Of a stretch of 36,294 nt of DNA, positions 1 to 7,804 are shown one piece after another. Source of the stretch: an uncultured Pseudanabaenaceae cyanobacterium (GTDB taxonomy: Bacteria > Cyanobacteriota > Cyanobacteriia > PCC-9006 > JAAUQQ01). The stretch covers positions 1-36,294 of the forward strand of contig CALECT010000061.1 of the NCBI GenBank assembly GCA_937949725.1, given 5' to 3'. Under the pieces are notes generated by a model. That model had not been told where the DNA came from. It saw only the letters and a list, made by a program, of their open reading frames with translations, and ran no database searches. The position numbers and the translations under genes were made by a program. Each line of letters opens with the position of its first letter. Positions within the stretch are counted from its first letter, which is position 1.

Positions 1-1
1 G

Positions 2-400
2 CGTTTATTCATCACTGCTGACAGCGGGGGCAGCAACGGAAACCGCAATCGATTATGGAAGCTTGAACTGCAACGGCTCGCCGACGAAACTGGATTAACG
101 ATTGAGGTCTGCCACTATCCTCCCGGAACCAGCAAATGGAACAAGATTGAGCATCGTCTGTTCTGTCACATCACCCGAAACTGGCGAGGGGTGCCACTGG
201 AGACTCACCAAGTGGTGGTCAATTTAATTGGGGCAACTCGCACTGAGCAAGGCCTGGAAGTTCACTCCTCGCTTGATCAAGGAATCTATCAAACTGGACG
301 CAAGGTGACCGACGAAGAAATCAATACCATCCGTCTCACGCGCAACCCATTTCATGGGGAATGGAACTACGAGATTCGGCCACATTCGTCAGCCCTGTAA
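2..400 (+). mobile_element. ISAzo13-family transposase, C-terminal part
   Basis: The frame is open from base 2 to the TAA at 398-400, giving about 132 residues of a DDE transposase whose N-terminus lies left of the window. It contains TADSGGSNGNR near the start and the block HYPPGTSKWNKIEHRLFCH around residues 38-56, both characteristic of ISAzo13-type transposases; the final acidic catalytic residue is expected in the KIEHR stretch. An internal ATG at 191 is only a methionine-like start within this frame. The gene runs directly into a broken ankyrin-repeat frame, so the right end of the IS probably lies just past the stop. The terminal inverted repeat and target duplication cannot be checked because the left end is absent. 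It is not known whether the complete transposase is intact. Confidence 0.85.
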
Positions 401-414
401 ACGGTGATTTATTT

Positions 415-606
415 ATGGATGAGTCCTTACTGAGTTCTCGGGCAAACCGGATGGACAGTGACGAGTCAGAAATCCTAGCGCTAGCCAAGAAGCTTGTAGA
501 AGCAAAGATAGATGTTAACACAACCAATTCATTCGACAAGACGCCATTAGCGATCGCCCAAGACAAAGGCTACGATTCAATCGTGACTTACCTAGAACAG
601 CTTTAG
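415..606 (+). pseudogene. truncated ankyrin-repeat protein fragment
   Basis: The frame encodes one recognisable ankyrin repeat: AKKLVEAKIDVNTTNSFDKT followed by PLAIAQDKGYDSIVTYLEQL and a stop. It matches the helix-turn-helix ankyrin consensus (VNxxNxxxxTPLxIAxxxGxxxIVxxL). Ankyrin proteins normally carry several repeats, but upstream of about 410 the frame enters transposase sequence, so the N-terminal repeats are missing. The open frame extends back to an ATG at 361 inside the transposase gene; I chose the ATG at 415 as the first one outside it. The likeliest reading is a gene cut by the adjacent insertion sequence. A small chimeric product remains possible. Confidence 0.65.
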
Positions 607-636
607 CTTTAGTTGAGCCCCAAAGCCTAGGCAAGC

Positions 637-1605
637 TCAAGCCATCCCTACCGCAAACGCCTCGAGCAAATCTAGCGTATCCCCAACAGCCTCACCAGCT
701 TGATAGGCCGCCAGCAACACCTCACTGGTCTTGCCCCAGCAAATCGCTCCATCCGCGGCAATGCCAATGCAGCCCAAATCCCGCTGCCGCTTTTCGCACT
801 CTGCTAACGACCTCTCAAAAGACTGTTGCAAAGACAACCCATCCTCCACCCTCACCACAATCCGCGCCGCCAAGCATTCATCAATGATGTCCTCACCGAT
901 GCCAGTACAGCCTACTGCTGCTGCTGCACTGGCATAGGTCCCCGCAGGCATCGCCGCATCACTCACCCTGCCCACCCGCTCCAAGCCCCGCCCGCCAGTC
1001 GATGTACCAACAGCCAAGTTGCCATCCTGGTCTAAAGCCACCACGCCGATGGTGCCTCGGCCATCCTCTGGGTCTGGAGCCAGCTCGTCATCTACAGCAG
1101 AGTCAGAAGTCGTTCCTAAGATAGCCACCGACCCGGACACCACCTGAAAATTGTGAGATCGCGCCACCATCCACTCCCGCAACCGCCGCTCCGTCACAGG
1201 GTCATACATCGGCAAGCCTAACTCCCGCACCAACTGCGCCGCACCAAAGTCGGACAGCACATGGTCTCGATGCTGCTGCAACTGCTGCGCCAGGTCAATC
1301 GGATGCTGCACCTGGCCCACATTAATCACCCCGCTAAAGCGCTGGGCAGTTCCATCCATCAAGCCCGCACTCATGCGCACCTGGCCATCGGACTGAAGTA
1401 CAGACCCCGTCCCGCTATTGAACAGGGGATTGTTCTCCAGCAAACGGCAGCCCTGGAGTACCGCAGCCCGAGCATCAGCGCCCGCGACGAGCCGAGTATA
1501 AACATCACCCACAATGCTGTGGAGAGCTTGGCGTATTGCAGCGAGAGCAGCGGCATCATTCACCGCATTGCCCGCACCGCCATGAATGATGAGCTTGGGC
1601 TGCAT
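637..1605 (-). CDS. iaaA: isoaspartyl peptidase / L-asparaginase (Ntn-hydrolase)
   Basis: This 322-residue protein belongs to the plant-type asparaginase family, whose members hydrolyse isoaspartyl dipeptides and asparagine after self-cleavage into alpha and beta subunits. It starts with LIIHGGAGN (residues 5-13). NPLFNSGTGSVL (59-70) is typical of the family's substrate pocket. The cleavage site is DGRGTIGVVALD (181-192), making Thr185 the predicted new N-terminal nucleophile. STGGRGLERVGRVSDAAMPA (202-221) contains the conserved GRVxD motif. Length is normal for the family. The role is cytoplasmic, in protein-repair turnover and nitrogen recycling. It stands alone on the minus strand, 42 bp downstream of a small Cys-rich gene. 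Whether peptidase or asparaginase activity dominates cannot be told from sequence. Confidence 0.93.
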   Translation of the reverse strand: MQPKLIIHGGAGNAVNDAAALAAIRQALHSIVGDVYTRLVAGADARAAVLQGCRLLENNPLFNSGTGSVLQSDGQVRMSAGLMDGTAQRFSGVINVGQVQHPIDLAQQLQQHRDHVLSDFGAAQLVRELGLPMYDPVTERRLREWMVARSHNFQVVSGSVAILGTTSDSAVDDELAPDPEDGRGTIGVVALDQDGNLAVGTSTGGRGLERVGRVSDAAMPAGTYASAAAAVGCTGIGEDIIDECLAARIVVRVEDGLSLQQSFERSLAECEKRQRDLGCIGIAADGAICWGKTSEVLLAAYQAGEAVGDTLDLLEAFAVGMA

Positions 1606-1647
1606 GAGACAGAAATAGGACTGGGCTCAACCTATCTTGCCATTGCC

Positions 1648-1920
1648 CTAAGCCGCCCGCCGATCAACCTCGAACGGCTCCGAAGGCGGCAAAGACACCC
1701 CAAGGCCTGCCTTGCCATAGTTATCTTCATTCGTCACTTGATAATCATCATGATTGAGACAGCCAGCCGACACCGCAAAGCGGCAAACTCTTGCATAGAG
1801 GCGTTCACGACTCCCAGCGGGGCCATAGTTGAAGTAAACCTTGTCCTCGGCATCAATGGAAACGCCGCACACCTGACAAGTTTGGCAGTTTGCGGGTGAA
1901 GACTGTGAGTGAGAAGACAT
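1648..1920 (-). CDS. small Cys-rich conserved hypothetical protein
   Basis: The product is 90 residues, with no function recognised. Cysteines at 12, 15 and 18 form overlapping CxxC pairs, and two more sit at 46 (RVCRF) and 54 (GCLN). The spacing would suit a small zinc-binding fold, which is an inference. The central segment KVYFNYGPAGSRERLYARVC is well ordered in composition and looks conserved rather than random. There is no signal peptide or membrane helix. It lies 42 bp upstream of the asparaginase gene on the same strand and may be cotranscribed. The ATG at 1920 is the only plausible start. Confidence 0.7.
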   Translation of the reverse strand: MSSHSQSSPANCQTCQVCGVSIDAEDKVYFNYGPAGSRERLYARVCRFAVSAGCLNHDDYQVTNEDNYGKAGLGVSLPPSEPFEVDRRAA

Positions 1921-2045
1921 AGCGCATATCTCAAACTGGTACGCCGCGATTGTAATGATTTGAAATGAGAGGTGTCGTATTTTTTGCGACAGAAATCAGC
2001 TCATACACCACGGAGCAGAGGTTACGAAGCCAAAAACATCGATTG

Positions 2046-2225
2046 TTATGCTTCGGTATCCACCTGGGAGCGGCGTCTGCGGCAGCGATCGCTGCAATAT
2101 TTCACTTCATCCCAACAGTCCGCCCATTTTTTACGCCACTCAAAGGGGCGATCGCACACCAGGCAAACCTTACTGGGCAAATTCGACTTCGTCGGCTTCT
2201 TTTTCTTGTTCTTACCGTGGGCCAT
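2046..2225 (-). CDS. DUF2256 family zinc-ribbon-like protein
   Basis: The product is 59 residues. It has a lysine-rich N-terminus ([13 protein letters not shown]) followed by [20 protein letters not shown] and VKYCSDRC. Cysteines 21/24 (CxxC) and 44/48 (CxxxC) form a probable zinc site, and the PFEWRKKW signature is diagnostic of DUF2256. The function is unknown. A longer open frame exists upstream, but the ATG at 2225 places the basic N-terminus typical of the family, and the extension is hydrophobic and unlike it. It is divergent from the DUF3153 lipoprotein gene, with about 200 bp between the two starts. Confidence 0.85.
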   Translation of the reverse strand: MAHGKNKKKKPTKSNLPSKVCLVCDRPFEWRKKWADCWDEVKYCSDRCRRRRSQVDTEA

Positions 2226-2428
2226 AGCCAGTGAAGTCAAATTACAACTGCTCGCAGTGTAACGAAGGCCCCACCCAGAAAACAGGCCCCAGGCCAGCCC
2301 AACTATGACGGGCTCCAAACGTGACGAAAGCCAAATCCAGCCCCAGGTCGCCATCGCCATGGGTAATAATCAACAAAGCGAGCATACCTAACCCCAAATC
2401 CGCTCGAACCACCACCGAGCCCATCCCC

Positions 2429-3289
2429 ATGCTGTCGAATATAAAACTGTCCCTAAAACGACTCGCAAAATTACGAAATCTCGTTTTAGTTAGCCTGGTA
2501 GCACTGCTACTCTCTGGCTGCGTCAATTACGACGTGGGGGTCCATTTCGACAATCAGCATTCCGGCAAATTCACTCAAACGGTGAAACTGGGCGATCGCC
2601 TTGCCGCCATCAACGGCATCAGCGCCCAACAATGGCTCGACAGTCTGGACGAACGGGCTCGTAAACTCCAGGGCGAAACCCAGCGCATTTCCAATAGCGA
2701 ACTCCAGGTGAGCATTCCCTTCACCACCGATAAGGACTTCGTCAAAAAATTCAATCGTTTTTTTGAGGGTCAGCCCGCCGCCTCAAACCTGATTGAAACG
2801 CCCAACGTCAGCGCCCAAGTTGCACTGCAACAGGCCAATTGGCTCCTCATCCTGCGCAATCACATCACCCTAGATGTGGACCTGACCAGCCTGGGCATCA
2901 ACTCAGATGAGGAAGGCATGTTGGTTAATCCCGGCAACTTGCTCGATCTGGACTTCCATGTGGATGCCCCCTGGGGAGCCAAGTACAAGCTGCGTGGTCC
3001 CAATGCCGTTGCCGGTGAAGCCCTGCCCGACGGCATGGTGTGGCATATGCTGCCCGGCCAGCTCAACCACATCGAAGGTTACTTCTGGATGCCCAGTCCC
3101 CTGGGTCTCTACAGTCTTGGGGTCATTGGCTTAATGGTAGGTGCGACCTATCTCAAGAAATGGAAAGACCAAAAAGCTTCAGAAACCGCCTCTGCAACGG
3201 TAGCGAACAATTCAGCGACTGCCACAGATAGCACCAGCGAAACATCGGCTGATGCAAGTGAAGCAGCAGGCAGCACAGAAACGGCATAA
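2429..3289 (+). CDS. DUF3153 family lipoprotein
   Basis: This 286-residue protein has a lipoprotein signal peptide: basic N-terminus, hydrophobic core LVLVSLVALLLSG and lipobox Cys31. After it comes the DUF3153 start VNYDVGVHFDNQHSGKFTQT. A second membrane segment lies near the C-terminus (LGLYSLGVIGLMVGATYL), followed by KKWKDQ and a low-complexity Ser/Thr/Ala tail. This architecture is common to the cyanobacterial family, whose function is not established. The start was placed at the ATG at 2429 because it puts the signal peptide at the N-terminus; an open frame continues upstream to 2321. The MlaE-type permease gene follows 70 bp downstream on the same strand, so both may act at the envelope. 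Confidence 0.85.
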   Translation: MLSNIKLSLKRLAKLRNLVLVSLVALLLSGCVNYDVGVHFDNQHSGKFTQTVKLGDRLAAINGISAQQWLDSLDERARKLQGETQRISNSELQVSIPFTTDKDFVKKFNRFFEGQPAASNLIETPNVSAQVALQQANWLLILRNHITLDVDLTSLGINSDEEGMLVNPGNLLDLDFHVDAPWGAKYKLRGPNAVAGEALPDGMVWHMLPGQLNHIEGYFWMPSPLGLYSLGVIGLMVGATYLKKWKDQKASETASATVANNSATATDSTSETSADASEAAGSTETA

Positions 3290-3359
3290 GAGGCCCAGAC
3301 CGAAACTGGCAACAGTCAGTCATCAAGCCCTTTGAGACCAGGGTATTAGGTCTAATCAG

Positions 3360-4190
3360 ATGGCCCCTCTCTCCCCAAAGCCCAATATCTCCCCCCAATC
3401 CCCCCATCGATCTGGACAATATCCTTTCAAGCAATCTGCACCCAAAGGCTTACGCAGACTGGGTATTGCAGGTTTACTAGGCGGCCAGGTTCTGCTGCGG
3501 CTGCTCAAGGGCAAGCTACAACGGCGCAATCTCATGGAGCATTTGATCAAAGTGGGGCCCAATGCCATCGGGGCAGTGCTGTTGATTAATGGCTTCGCTG
3601 GAATGATTTTCACCGTGCAGACGGCGCGGGAAATGTCGCGGCTAGGGGCATTGGATGCCGTAGGGGGAGCCTTTGCCATGGCCTTTTGCCGGGAGCTGGC
3701 TCCGGTGCTGACGGCGGGGGTTGTTGCTGGACAAGTCGGCGCAGCCTTCGCAGCTGAGCTGGGGGCCATGCGAGTCACTGAGCAAATCGATGCCCTGCTG
3801 ATGATGCGCACAGATCCGGTGGATTATTTGGTGGTGCCCAGGGTGGTAGCCACCTGTGTGATGCTGCCGATTTTGACCCTGTTTGCGATCGCGGCAGGCA
3901 TGTTGGGGGGAACGGCGATCGCCTACCAAGCCTACGGGCAACTCCCCGGCACCTTCCTCGGAGCCGCCAACTCATTCTTGACCCTGGACGATCTCTTTGC
4001 AGTCCTGCTTAAAGCACTGGTCTTTGGCCTAATCGTCTCAGTGGTGGGCTGTAGCTGGGGGCTCACCACTTGGGGTGGCGCGAAAGGCGTGGGCGAATCA
4101 GCCACCTCAGCAGTAGTGATGATTTGGATCGGAGTCTTTATGGCAGATTTTGTCCTATCCCTGTGGCTCTTCGGCACACTGCCGACTTAA
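3360..4190 (+). CDS. mlaE: MlaE-type lipid ABC transporter permease
   Basis: The product is 276 residues, close to the cyanobacterial family length. It belongs to the MlaE/TGD1 permease family, the membrane subunit of ABC complexes that move phospholipids between envelope membranes. Hallmarks include GMIFTVQTAREMSRLGA, the ELAPVLTAGVVAGQVGAAFA segment, the AELGAMRVTEQIDAL coupling motif and DPVDYLVVPRV. Five or so membrane helices are visible from about residue 75 onward. No ATPase or MCE-domain partner is nearby; in cyanobacteria these are often unlinked. The first 20 residues (MAPLSPKPNISPQSPHRSG) come from C-rich repeat-like DNA, so the true N-terminus may be shorter. Confidence 0.88.
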   Translation: MAPLSPKPNISPQSPHRSGQYPFKQSAPKGLRRLGIAGLLGGQVLLRLLKGKLQRRNLMEHLIKVGPNAIGAVLLINGFAGMIFTVQTAREMSRLGALDAVGGAFAMAFCRELAPVLTAGVVAGQVGAAFAAELGAMRVTEQIDALLMMRTDPVDYLVVPRVVATCVMLPILTLFAIAAGMLGGTAIAYQAYGQLPGTFLGAANSFLTLDDLFAVLLKALVFGLIVSVVGCSWGLTTWGGAKGVGESATSAVVMIWIGVFMADFVLSLWLFGTLPT

Positions 4191-4210
4191 AACGTTCTTT
4201 AAGTCGGCTC

Positions 4211-4277
4211 GCTTTGCCTCTAGCTCCCCTTCTCTCTTCAGGAGAAGGGGCCGGGGGATGAGGAGGCTTTGCCTCTA
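4211..4277. repeat. hairpin flanked by 12-bp direct repeats
   Basis: GCTTTGCCTCTA occurs at 4211-4222 and again at 4266-4277. Between the copies lies a strong hairpin: CCCCTTCTC (4226-4234) pairs with GAGAAGGGG (4242-4250) across a 7-base loop, followed by CCGGGGGATGAGGAG. The second copy includes the stop codon of the peroxiredoxin gene. The layout resembles a small non-coding insertion with a target duplication. It may also end transcription from the two converging genes, although neither side has a good T-tract. Confidence 0.6.
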
Positions 4278-4709
4278 ACCCAACGCCGCCAACACATCCG
4301 CTGCATGGGTAGCAGTCTGAACCGAATCCATCACATGGGTAATGTTGCCCTCACCATCAATGATGTAGGTAACCCGCTTGGCATAGCCGCCGCCTTCAAC
4401 GTCATAGGCCTTCGTGATGGTGCCATCTTTATCCACCACCAAAGTGAAAGGCAAGTTGTACTTCTCCTTGAAAGCCTGGTGGGAAGTCGCATCATCCATA
4501 CTCACGCCCAGAACCTTAATGTCCTTGCTGGAGTAATCCGCTTCGGCATCGCGAAAGCTGCAAGCCTGCTTGGTGCAGCCCGGTGTGTCGTCCTTGGGAT
4601 AGAAGTACATCACGACGGTCTTGCCTTTGAAGTCCGCGAGGGAAATGGCCTTGCCTGATTCATCGGTAGAGCTGAAGTTGGGGGCTGGCGTGCTAACAGA
4701 AAGGGTCAT
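4275..4709 (-). CDS. bcp: peroxiredoxin, PrxQ/Bcp type
   Basis: This 144-residue thiol peroxidase reduces hydrogen peroxide and alkyl hydroperoxides, usually with thioredoxin as electron donor. Cys45 in DDTPGCTKQAC is the peroxidatic residue and Cys50 the resolving one, the C-x4-C spacing that defines the atypical 2-Cys PrxQ class. YFYPKDDTPG and the later FTLVVDKDGTI and RVTYIIDGEGNI blocks fit the thioredoxin-like fold. No targeting peptide is seen, so it is predicted cytosolic. The start was set at the ATG at 4709 (MTLSVSTPAPNF); an in-frame ATG at 4739 would add ten residues. It converges on the mlaE gene, and its stop codon lies in the second copy of a 12-bp direct repeat. Confidence 0.93.
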   Translation of the reverse strand: MTLSVSTPAPNFSSTDESGKAISLADFKGKTVVMYFYPKDDTPGCTKQACSFRDAEADYSSKDIKVLGVSMDDATSHQAFKEKYNLPFTLVVDKDGTITKAYDVEGGGYAKRVTYIIDGEGNITHVMDSVQTATHAADVLAALG

Positions 4710-5161
4710 GGGAAAGCGTCCAAAGACTATTTCCAACATTATGGGTCATGTCGCCATCGGTCACCTCGCAACCTCAGCGAATGGTGCAATTCAAGCTCAC
4801 AGTTCCCTCCAAAAGCCAGACTTTGTTACGAACGCTAGCCATCTCTATCTCGGCTTGCGTCGCATCGACATCCCAGCCTGGGCATGATCAGTTGAACTGT
4901 CCGCTTACTGCGATCGCTTCCCTAGCAAACCGAGGCATCACCGCTTCTTCTCTTCGCCTATATACTTTCAGAGCATTTAAAGGCATCCTATAGGCGACTC
5001 TAGCCTATCTAGTTGTAAGTGCGACTTTTAGAGTCAGCCCGCACTGCCTGACCTATCGGGTCAAACAAAGCCCAATTGTTACCGTCAGTCAGTCACGGTC
5101 CATCGTCACGTCTGCGACGCATCTATCTCCAGACGGCCCTATCTTTTGACTCCGACCCACC
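4710..5161. other. intergenic region without a convincing gene
   Basis: This 452-bp stretch separates the divergent peroxiredoxin and Roadblock genes. It contains a HIP1-like GCGATCGC at about 4909 and AT-richer sequence around 4960-4995 that could hold the Roadblock promoter. A short open frame at 4748-4993 has random-looking composition and no ribosome binding site. I see no RNA gene. Confidence 0.5.
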
Positions 5162-5533
5162 ATGGCCATCAACACCCAAAAGCTGAGCAGCGTTCTCCAA
5201 GACTTCGTTACCTCCACCAGCGATATCCAGGGCGCAGCCCTCGTCACTCCCGACGGCTTACCCCTGGCCTCCACCCTGCCTGGAGGAATGGATGAGGAGC
5301 GGGTCGCCGCCATGTCTGCTGCCATGCTCTCCCTCGCTGAACGCATCGGCATGGAACTCGCCCGTGGCCAAATTGATCGGATTTATGTTGAAGGCGACCA
5401 GGGCTACGGCGTCCTAACCAGCTGCGGCGAAGATGCGGTCTTTCTCGTCCTGGCCAGTCAAGCTGCCAAACAGGGTCTACTGATGTTAGAAATCAAACGT
5501 GCCCTTGCGGAACTCAAGCTAGCCTTGATGTAA
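5162..5533 (+). CDS. Roadblock/LC7 domain protein (MglB-like)
   Basis: The product is 123 residues with a single Roadblock/LC7 domain spanning nearly the whole chain. Visible signatures are VLQDFVTSTSDIQGAALVTP near the start, DGLPLASTLPGG, the AAMSAAMLSLAERIGMELARG helix and the final LLMLEIKRALAELK helix. Such proteins dimerise and act as activators or regulators of small Ras-like GTPases, as MglB does for MglA. A small GTPase gene starts 145 bp downstream on the same strand and a DUF4388 gene follows, so this is probably the GTPase partner in a polarity, motility or signalling module. The specific output is not known from sequence. Confidence 0.9.
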   Translation: MAINTQKLSSVLQDFVTSTSDIQGAALVTPDGLPLASTLPGGMDEERVAAMSAAMLSLAERIGMELARGQIDRIYVEGDQGYGVLTSCGEDAVFLVLASQAAKQGLLMLEIKRALAELKLALM

Positions 5534-5678
5534 CCTCTGCTGCTCGGCCCTCCTCAGCGCATCTCGGTCCCAGCTAGATTCTGACTTCAAGACGAATCTC
5601 GGGCCGCCCCTGGTGCATCTAGTCTCCTTAACTAGACACCCCTCATCCACCCACTTCTCCATCTCCAAGGGGCCTGCC

Positions 5679-6218
5679 ATGGAAATCATGCGTCTTGTGG
5701 TCACCGGCACCGTCGGGGCCGGAAAAACCACCTTCATCCGCACCATCAGTGAAATCGAGGTCGTCGATACGGATCGCACCGCCACCGACGACACCGCCCT
5801 GATGAAGCGCACCACCACCGTTGCCTTCGACTTTGGCCGCCTGCAATTTGCTCCGGATATGGCCCTGCACCTCTACGGCACCCCGGGCCAGTCCCGCTTT
5901 GATTTCATGTGGGACATTCTCATTCGCAAGGCCCATGCCTACATCCTCCTCGTCGCAGCGCACCGGCCCCAAGACTTCCGCTACGCCCGGCGTATCCTCA
6001 GCTTCATGCGCCAGCGGGCCCATATTCCCATGATCATCGGCATGACCCACACGGACTGCGAAGGGGCCTGGGCGCCGGAGAACGTGGCATTGGCCCTGGG
6101 CTATCTGGACTCCCAGCATCAGCCCCCCATCGTCATCGTCAACGCCAACGAGAAAGGCTCTGTCGCCCAGGCCATCATTGCCCTAGTCCAACACCTCATG
6201 CAGGGCGTTGCTGTATAG
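5679..6218 (+). CDS. small Ras-like GTPase (MglA/CvnD-like)
   Basis: This is a 179-residue P-loop GTPase. Its Walker A motif is GTVGAGKT (10-17). The switch/G3 region is GTPGQ (67-71), where Gly replaces the usual Asp of DxxGQ. The base-recognition loop is THTD (123-126) in place of N/TKxD. These variants are familiar in bacterial GTPases paired with Roadblock proteins. HLYGTPGQSRFDFMWDILIR is strongly conserved-looking. The start is the ATG at 5679 (MEIMRLVVTG); an upstream ATG at 5613 would add 22 unrelated residues. It sits between the Roadblock gene and a DUF4388 gene. The probable role is a membrane-proximal or polar switch for motility or gene control, inferred from relatives. Confidence 0.9.
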   Translation: MEIMRLVVTGTVGAGKTTFIRTISEIEVVDTDRTATDDTALMKRTTTVAFDFGRLQFAPDMALHLYGTPGQSRFDFMWDILIRKAHAYILLVAAHRPQDFRYARRILSFMRQRAHIPMIIGMTHTDCEGAWAPENVALALGYLDSQHQPPIVIVNANEKGSVAQAIIALVQHLMQGVAV

Positions 6219-6764
6219 GCTTGGCCTGACGGACATGCCTGCTGACCCCGTAGTGATGAAGGGGATGCGTGACGGGGATTGTGTAAGGGCGGGTTTAGCA
6301 GATGATTCATGTTGCTTCACAGGGAACCTTCGTCAAAACCCGCCCCTGCAGGTCTGTCACGGTGCTATCTAGCGATCGCCAGGGGCCGCAACCCCATATC
6401 TTTGCTAGATCCTCCCCCCTCAGAAATTTTCGCTCCCAGATCTACCAATTTTTAGAATGGGTTTGCTATCGTGACCTCAACGTAAGTGTCTTCTAGTCAA
6501 TTCCCTAGCCTTAGCGAATTGAGCTAGGCCTTCGGCAAAATCGGGAGATTCCATTAATCTCCACAGGAACCGGCCTCAGGTCCAAAGAGTCCGTAAAACT
6601 GACCCCGTTTTTTGCCAGTCCTCTTGTCAGGCCTAAACCCAGCCCCGACAATAGAGTCACTTACATTGCCAGCCCGATTGCCTATCGGACCTATGTTTTA
6701 GCTTCCCTGGCAATCGCCCCGCGAAAATTCAGTATCGGAACGCAGTCGGAGTTAAGTCATCGCC
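6219..6764. other. long intergenic region inside the GTPase module
   Basis: These 546 bp lie between the GTPase and DUF4388 genes. No credible gene is seen; the short frame at 6302-6496 lacks a ribosome binding site and any recognisable feature. Two overlapping inverted repeats sit at 6497-6528: TCAATTC with GAATTGA, and CCTAGC with GCTAGG, arranged a-b-a'-b'. Only one of the two stems can form at a time. The later part probably contains the DUF4388 promoter. Confidence 0.5.
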
Positions 6765-7601
6765 ATGGCCATTACCGGGCAACTTGCAGAATTTTCCTTG
6801 CCAGAACTGTTCCAGTTCCTAGAGCAAGGCAACAAAACCGGACAGCTAACCCTACAGACAGCTGCCCAGGGTGACAGCAAGCCTGCTCGCACCTTCTATA
6901 TTTGGCTTCGCAAAGGTCGCATAGTCTCCGCCTCCCACTACAGCGACGGCAATGGTCTCCTCCGCCTGCTTTACCGCAAGGGCCTTCTCCAGAACATAAC
7001 GAAAGAGCAGATCCAGCAATTCAGCTCCCTCGTCGTCCCCCTCGGCGTCTACCTCAAGATCCGTGAGCAAGTCACCCCAGAACAGCTCAAGCTGACCTTC
7101 TACACCCAGGTAATGCGCCAGGTCTGCGCCCTATTCGAATACAGCGAGGGCCAGTTTGAATTTGAAAGCGGCGTGAAAATGCCCATGCAGGAAATGACTG
7201 GGCACATGATGTTGCCCACAGAAGTCACTCTGGGAGCCCTTAGAGTCCTGAAGAACTGGGAAGCACTGGAGGAGAAACTCCCCGAAAGCAACTCGACCCT
7301 AGAGAGCGCCATTGAAGGTAAGCCCCACCTCAAGCTCAACAAGCTGGAATGGCAGCTGTGGGAATTTACCAACGGTACGGTCTCTCTCTCCAGCATTGCC
7401 AAGCAATTGCGAATGGACATTGACGATATTCGCCGTGTCGCCTTCCGCCTCATTCTGGTAGGCATCGCCGAAGAAGTGCCCATGGTAGCCGCTGCGAGCC
7501 GCAGCCTCATGGGTGAGGCCCCAGCCGAGAATGAAGCCGACGACCTCAGCGAGAGCTTCCTAGAGAGCCTCGTGGACTTCCTCAAGGGGAATGCCCAATA
7601 G
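6765..7601 (+). CDS. DUF4388 domain protein
   Basis: The product is 278 residues. The N-terminal 120 residues form a DUF4388 domain, seen in MAITGQLAEFSLPELFQFLE, QGNKTGQLTLQT, RTFYIWLRKGRIVSASHYSD and a 'GLLRLLYRKG' segment. DUF4388 is common at the N-terminus of PatA-like response regulators and in proteins associated with small GTPases. The region from about residue 185 resembles a winged-helix fold (WQLWEFTNGTVSLSSIAKQL, then DIDDIRRVAFRLILVGIAEE). There is no receiver domain. It is the third gene after the Roadblock and GTPase genes and ends in a strong terminator. It is probably an adaptor or effector of the GTPase, which is inference from context. Confidence 0.85.
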   Translation: MAITGQLAEFSLPELFQFLEQGNKTGQLTLQTAAQGDSKPARTFYIWLRKGRIVSASHYSDGNGLLRLLYRKGLLQNITKEQIQQFSSLVVPLGVYLKIREQVTPEQLKLTFYTQVMRQVCALFEYSEGQFEFESGVKMPMQEMTGHMMLPTEVTLGALRVLKNWEALEEKLPESNSTLESAIEGKPHLKLNKLEWQLWEFTNGTVSLSSIAKQLRMDIDDIRRVAFRLILVGIAEEVPMVAAASRSLMGEAPAENEADDLSESFLESLVDFLKGNAQ

Positions 7602-7644
7602 AGCGCTGCCACTCCCACTACAGGCAAGCATTAGCCTTCAAACC

Positions 7645-7690
7645 AAAGCCCCGGTCCAGCAGAGCTATCATGCTGCGAACCGGGGCTTTT
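7645..7690 (+). terminator. rho-independent terminator of the DUF4388 gene
   Basis: AAAGCCCCGGT (7645-7655) pairs perfectly with ACCGGGGCTTT (7679-7689), followed by a further T. An inner helix CAGCA/TGCTG can extend the structure. It lies 44 bp after the DUF4388 stop. Confidence 0.85.
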
Positions 7691-7804
7691 CATTAGGAAT
7701 AGGAACGAGGTCTTGTCGCCCGGCCAAGACATTGACCCACAGCAAGGGTGGGTAGGCCCGCGCCCCTAAATTCTTGGGAGTCTGGGCGGGGCAATCAGCA
7801 TGAC

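Noticed and set aside
1261..1899. 212-codon plus-strand open frame opposite the asparaginase gene
   Set aside because: It runs antisense through two genes with clear family matches, and its own product has no recognisable motif. It is a coding shadow.
2321..2428. N-terminal extension of the DUF3153 lipoprotein
   Set aside because: It would bury the lipoprotein signal peptide 36 residues inside the protein.
4748..4993. Small gene of 81 codons upstream of the Roadblock gene
   Set aside because: No ribosome binding site, random-looking composition and no conserved-looking segment.
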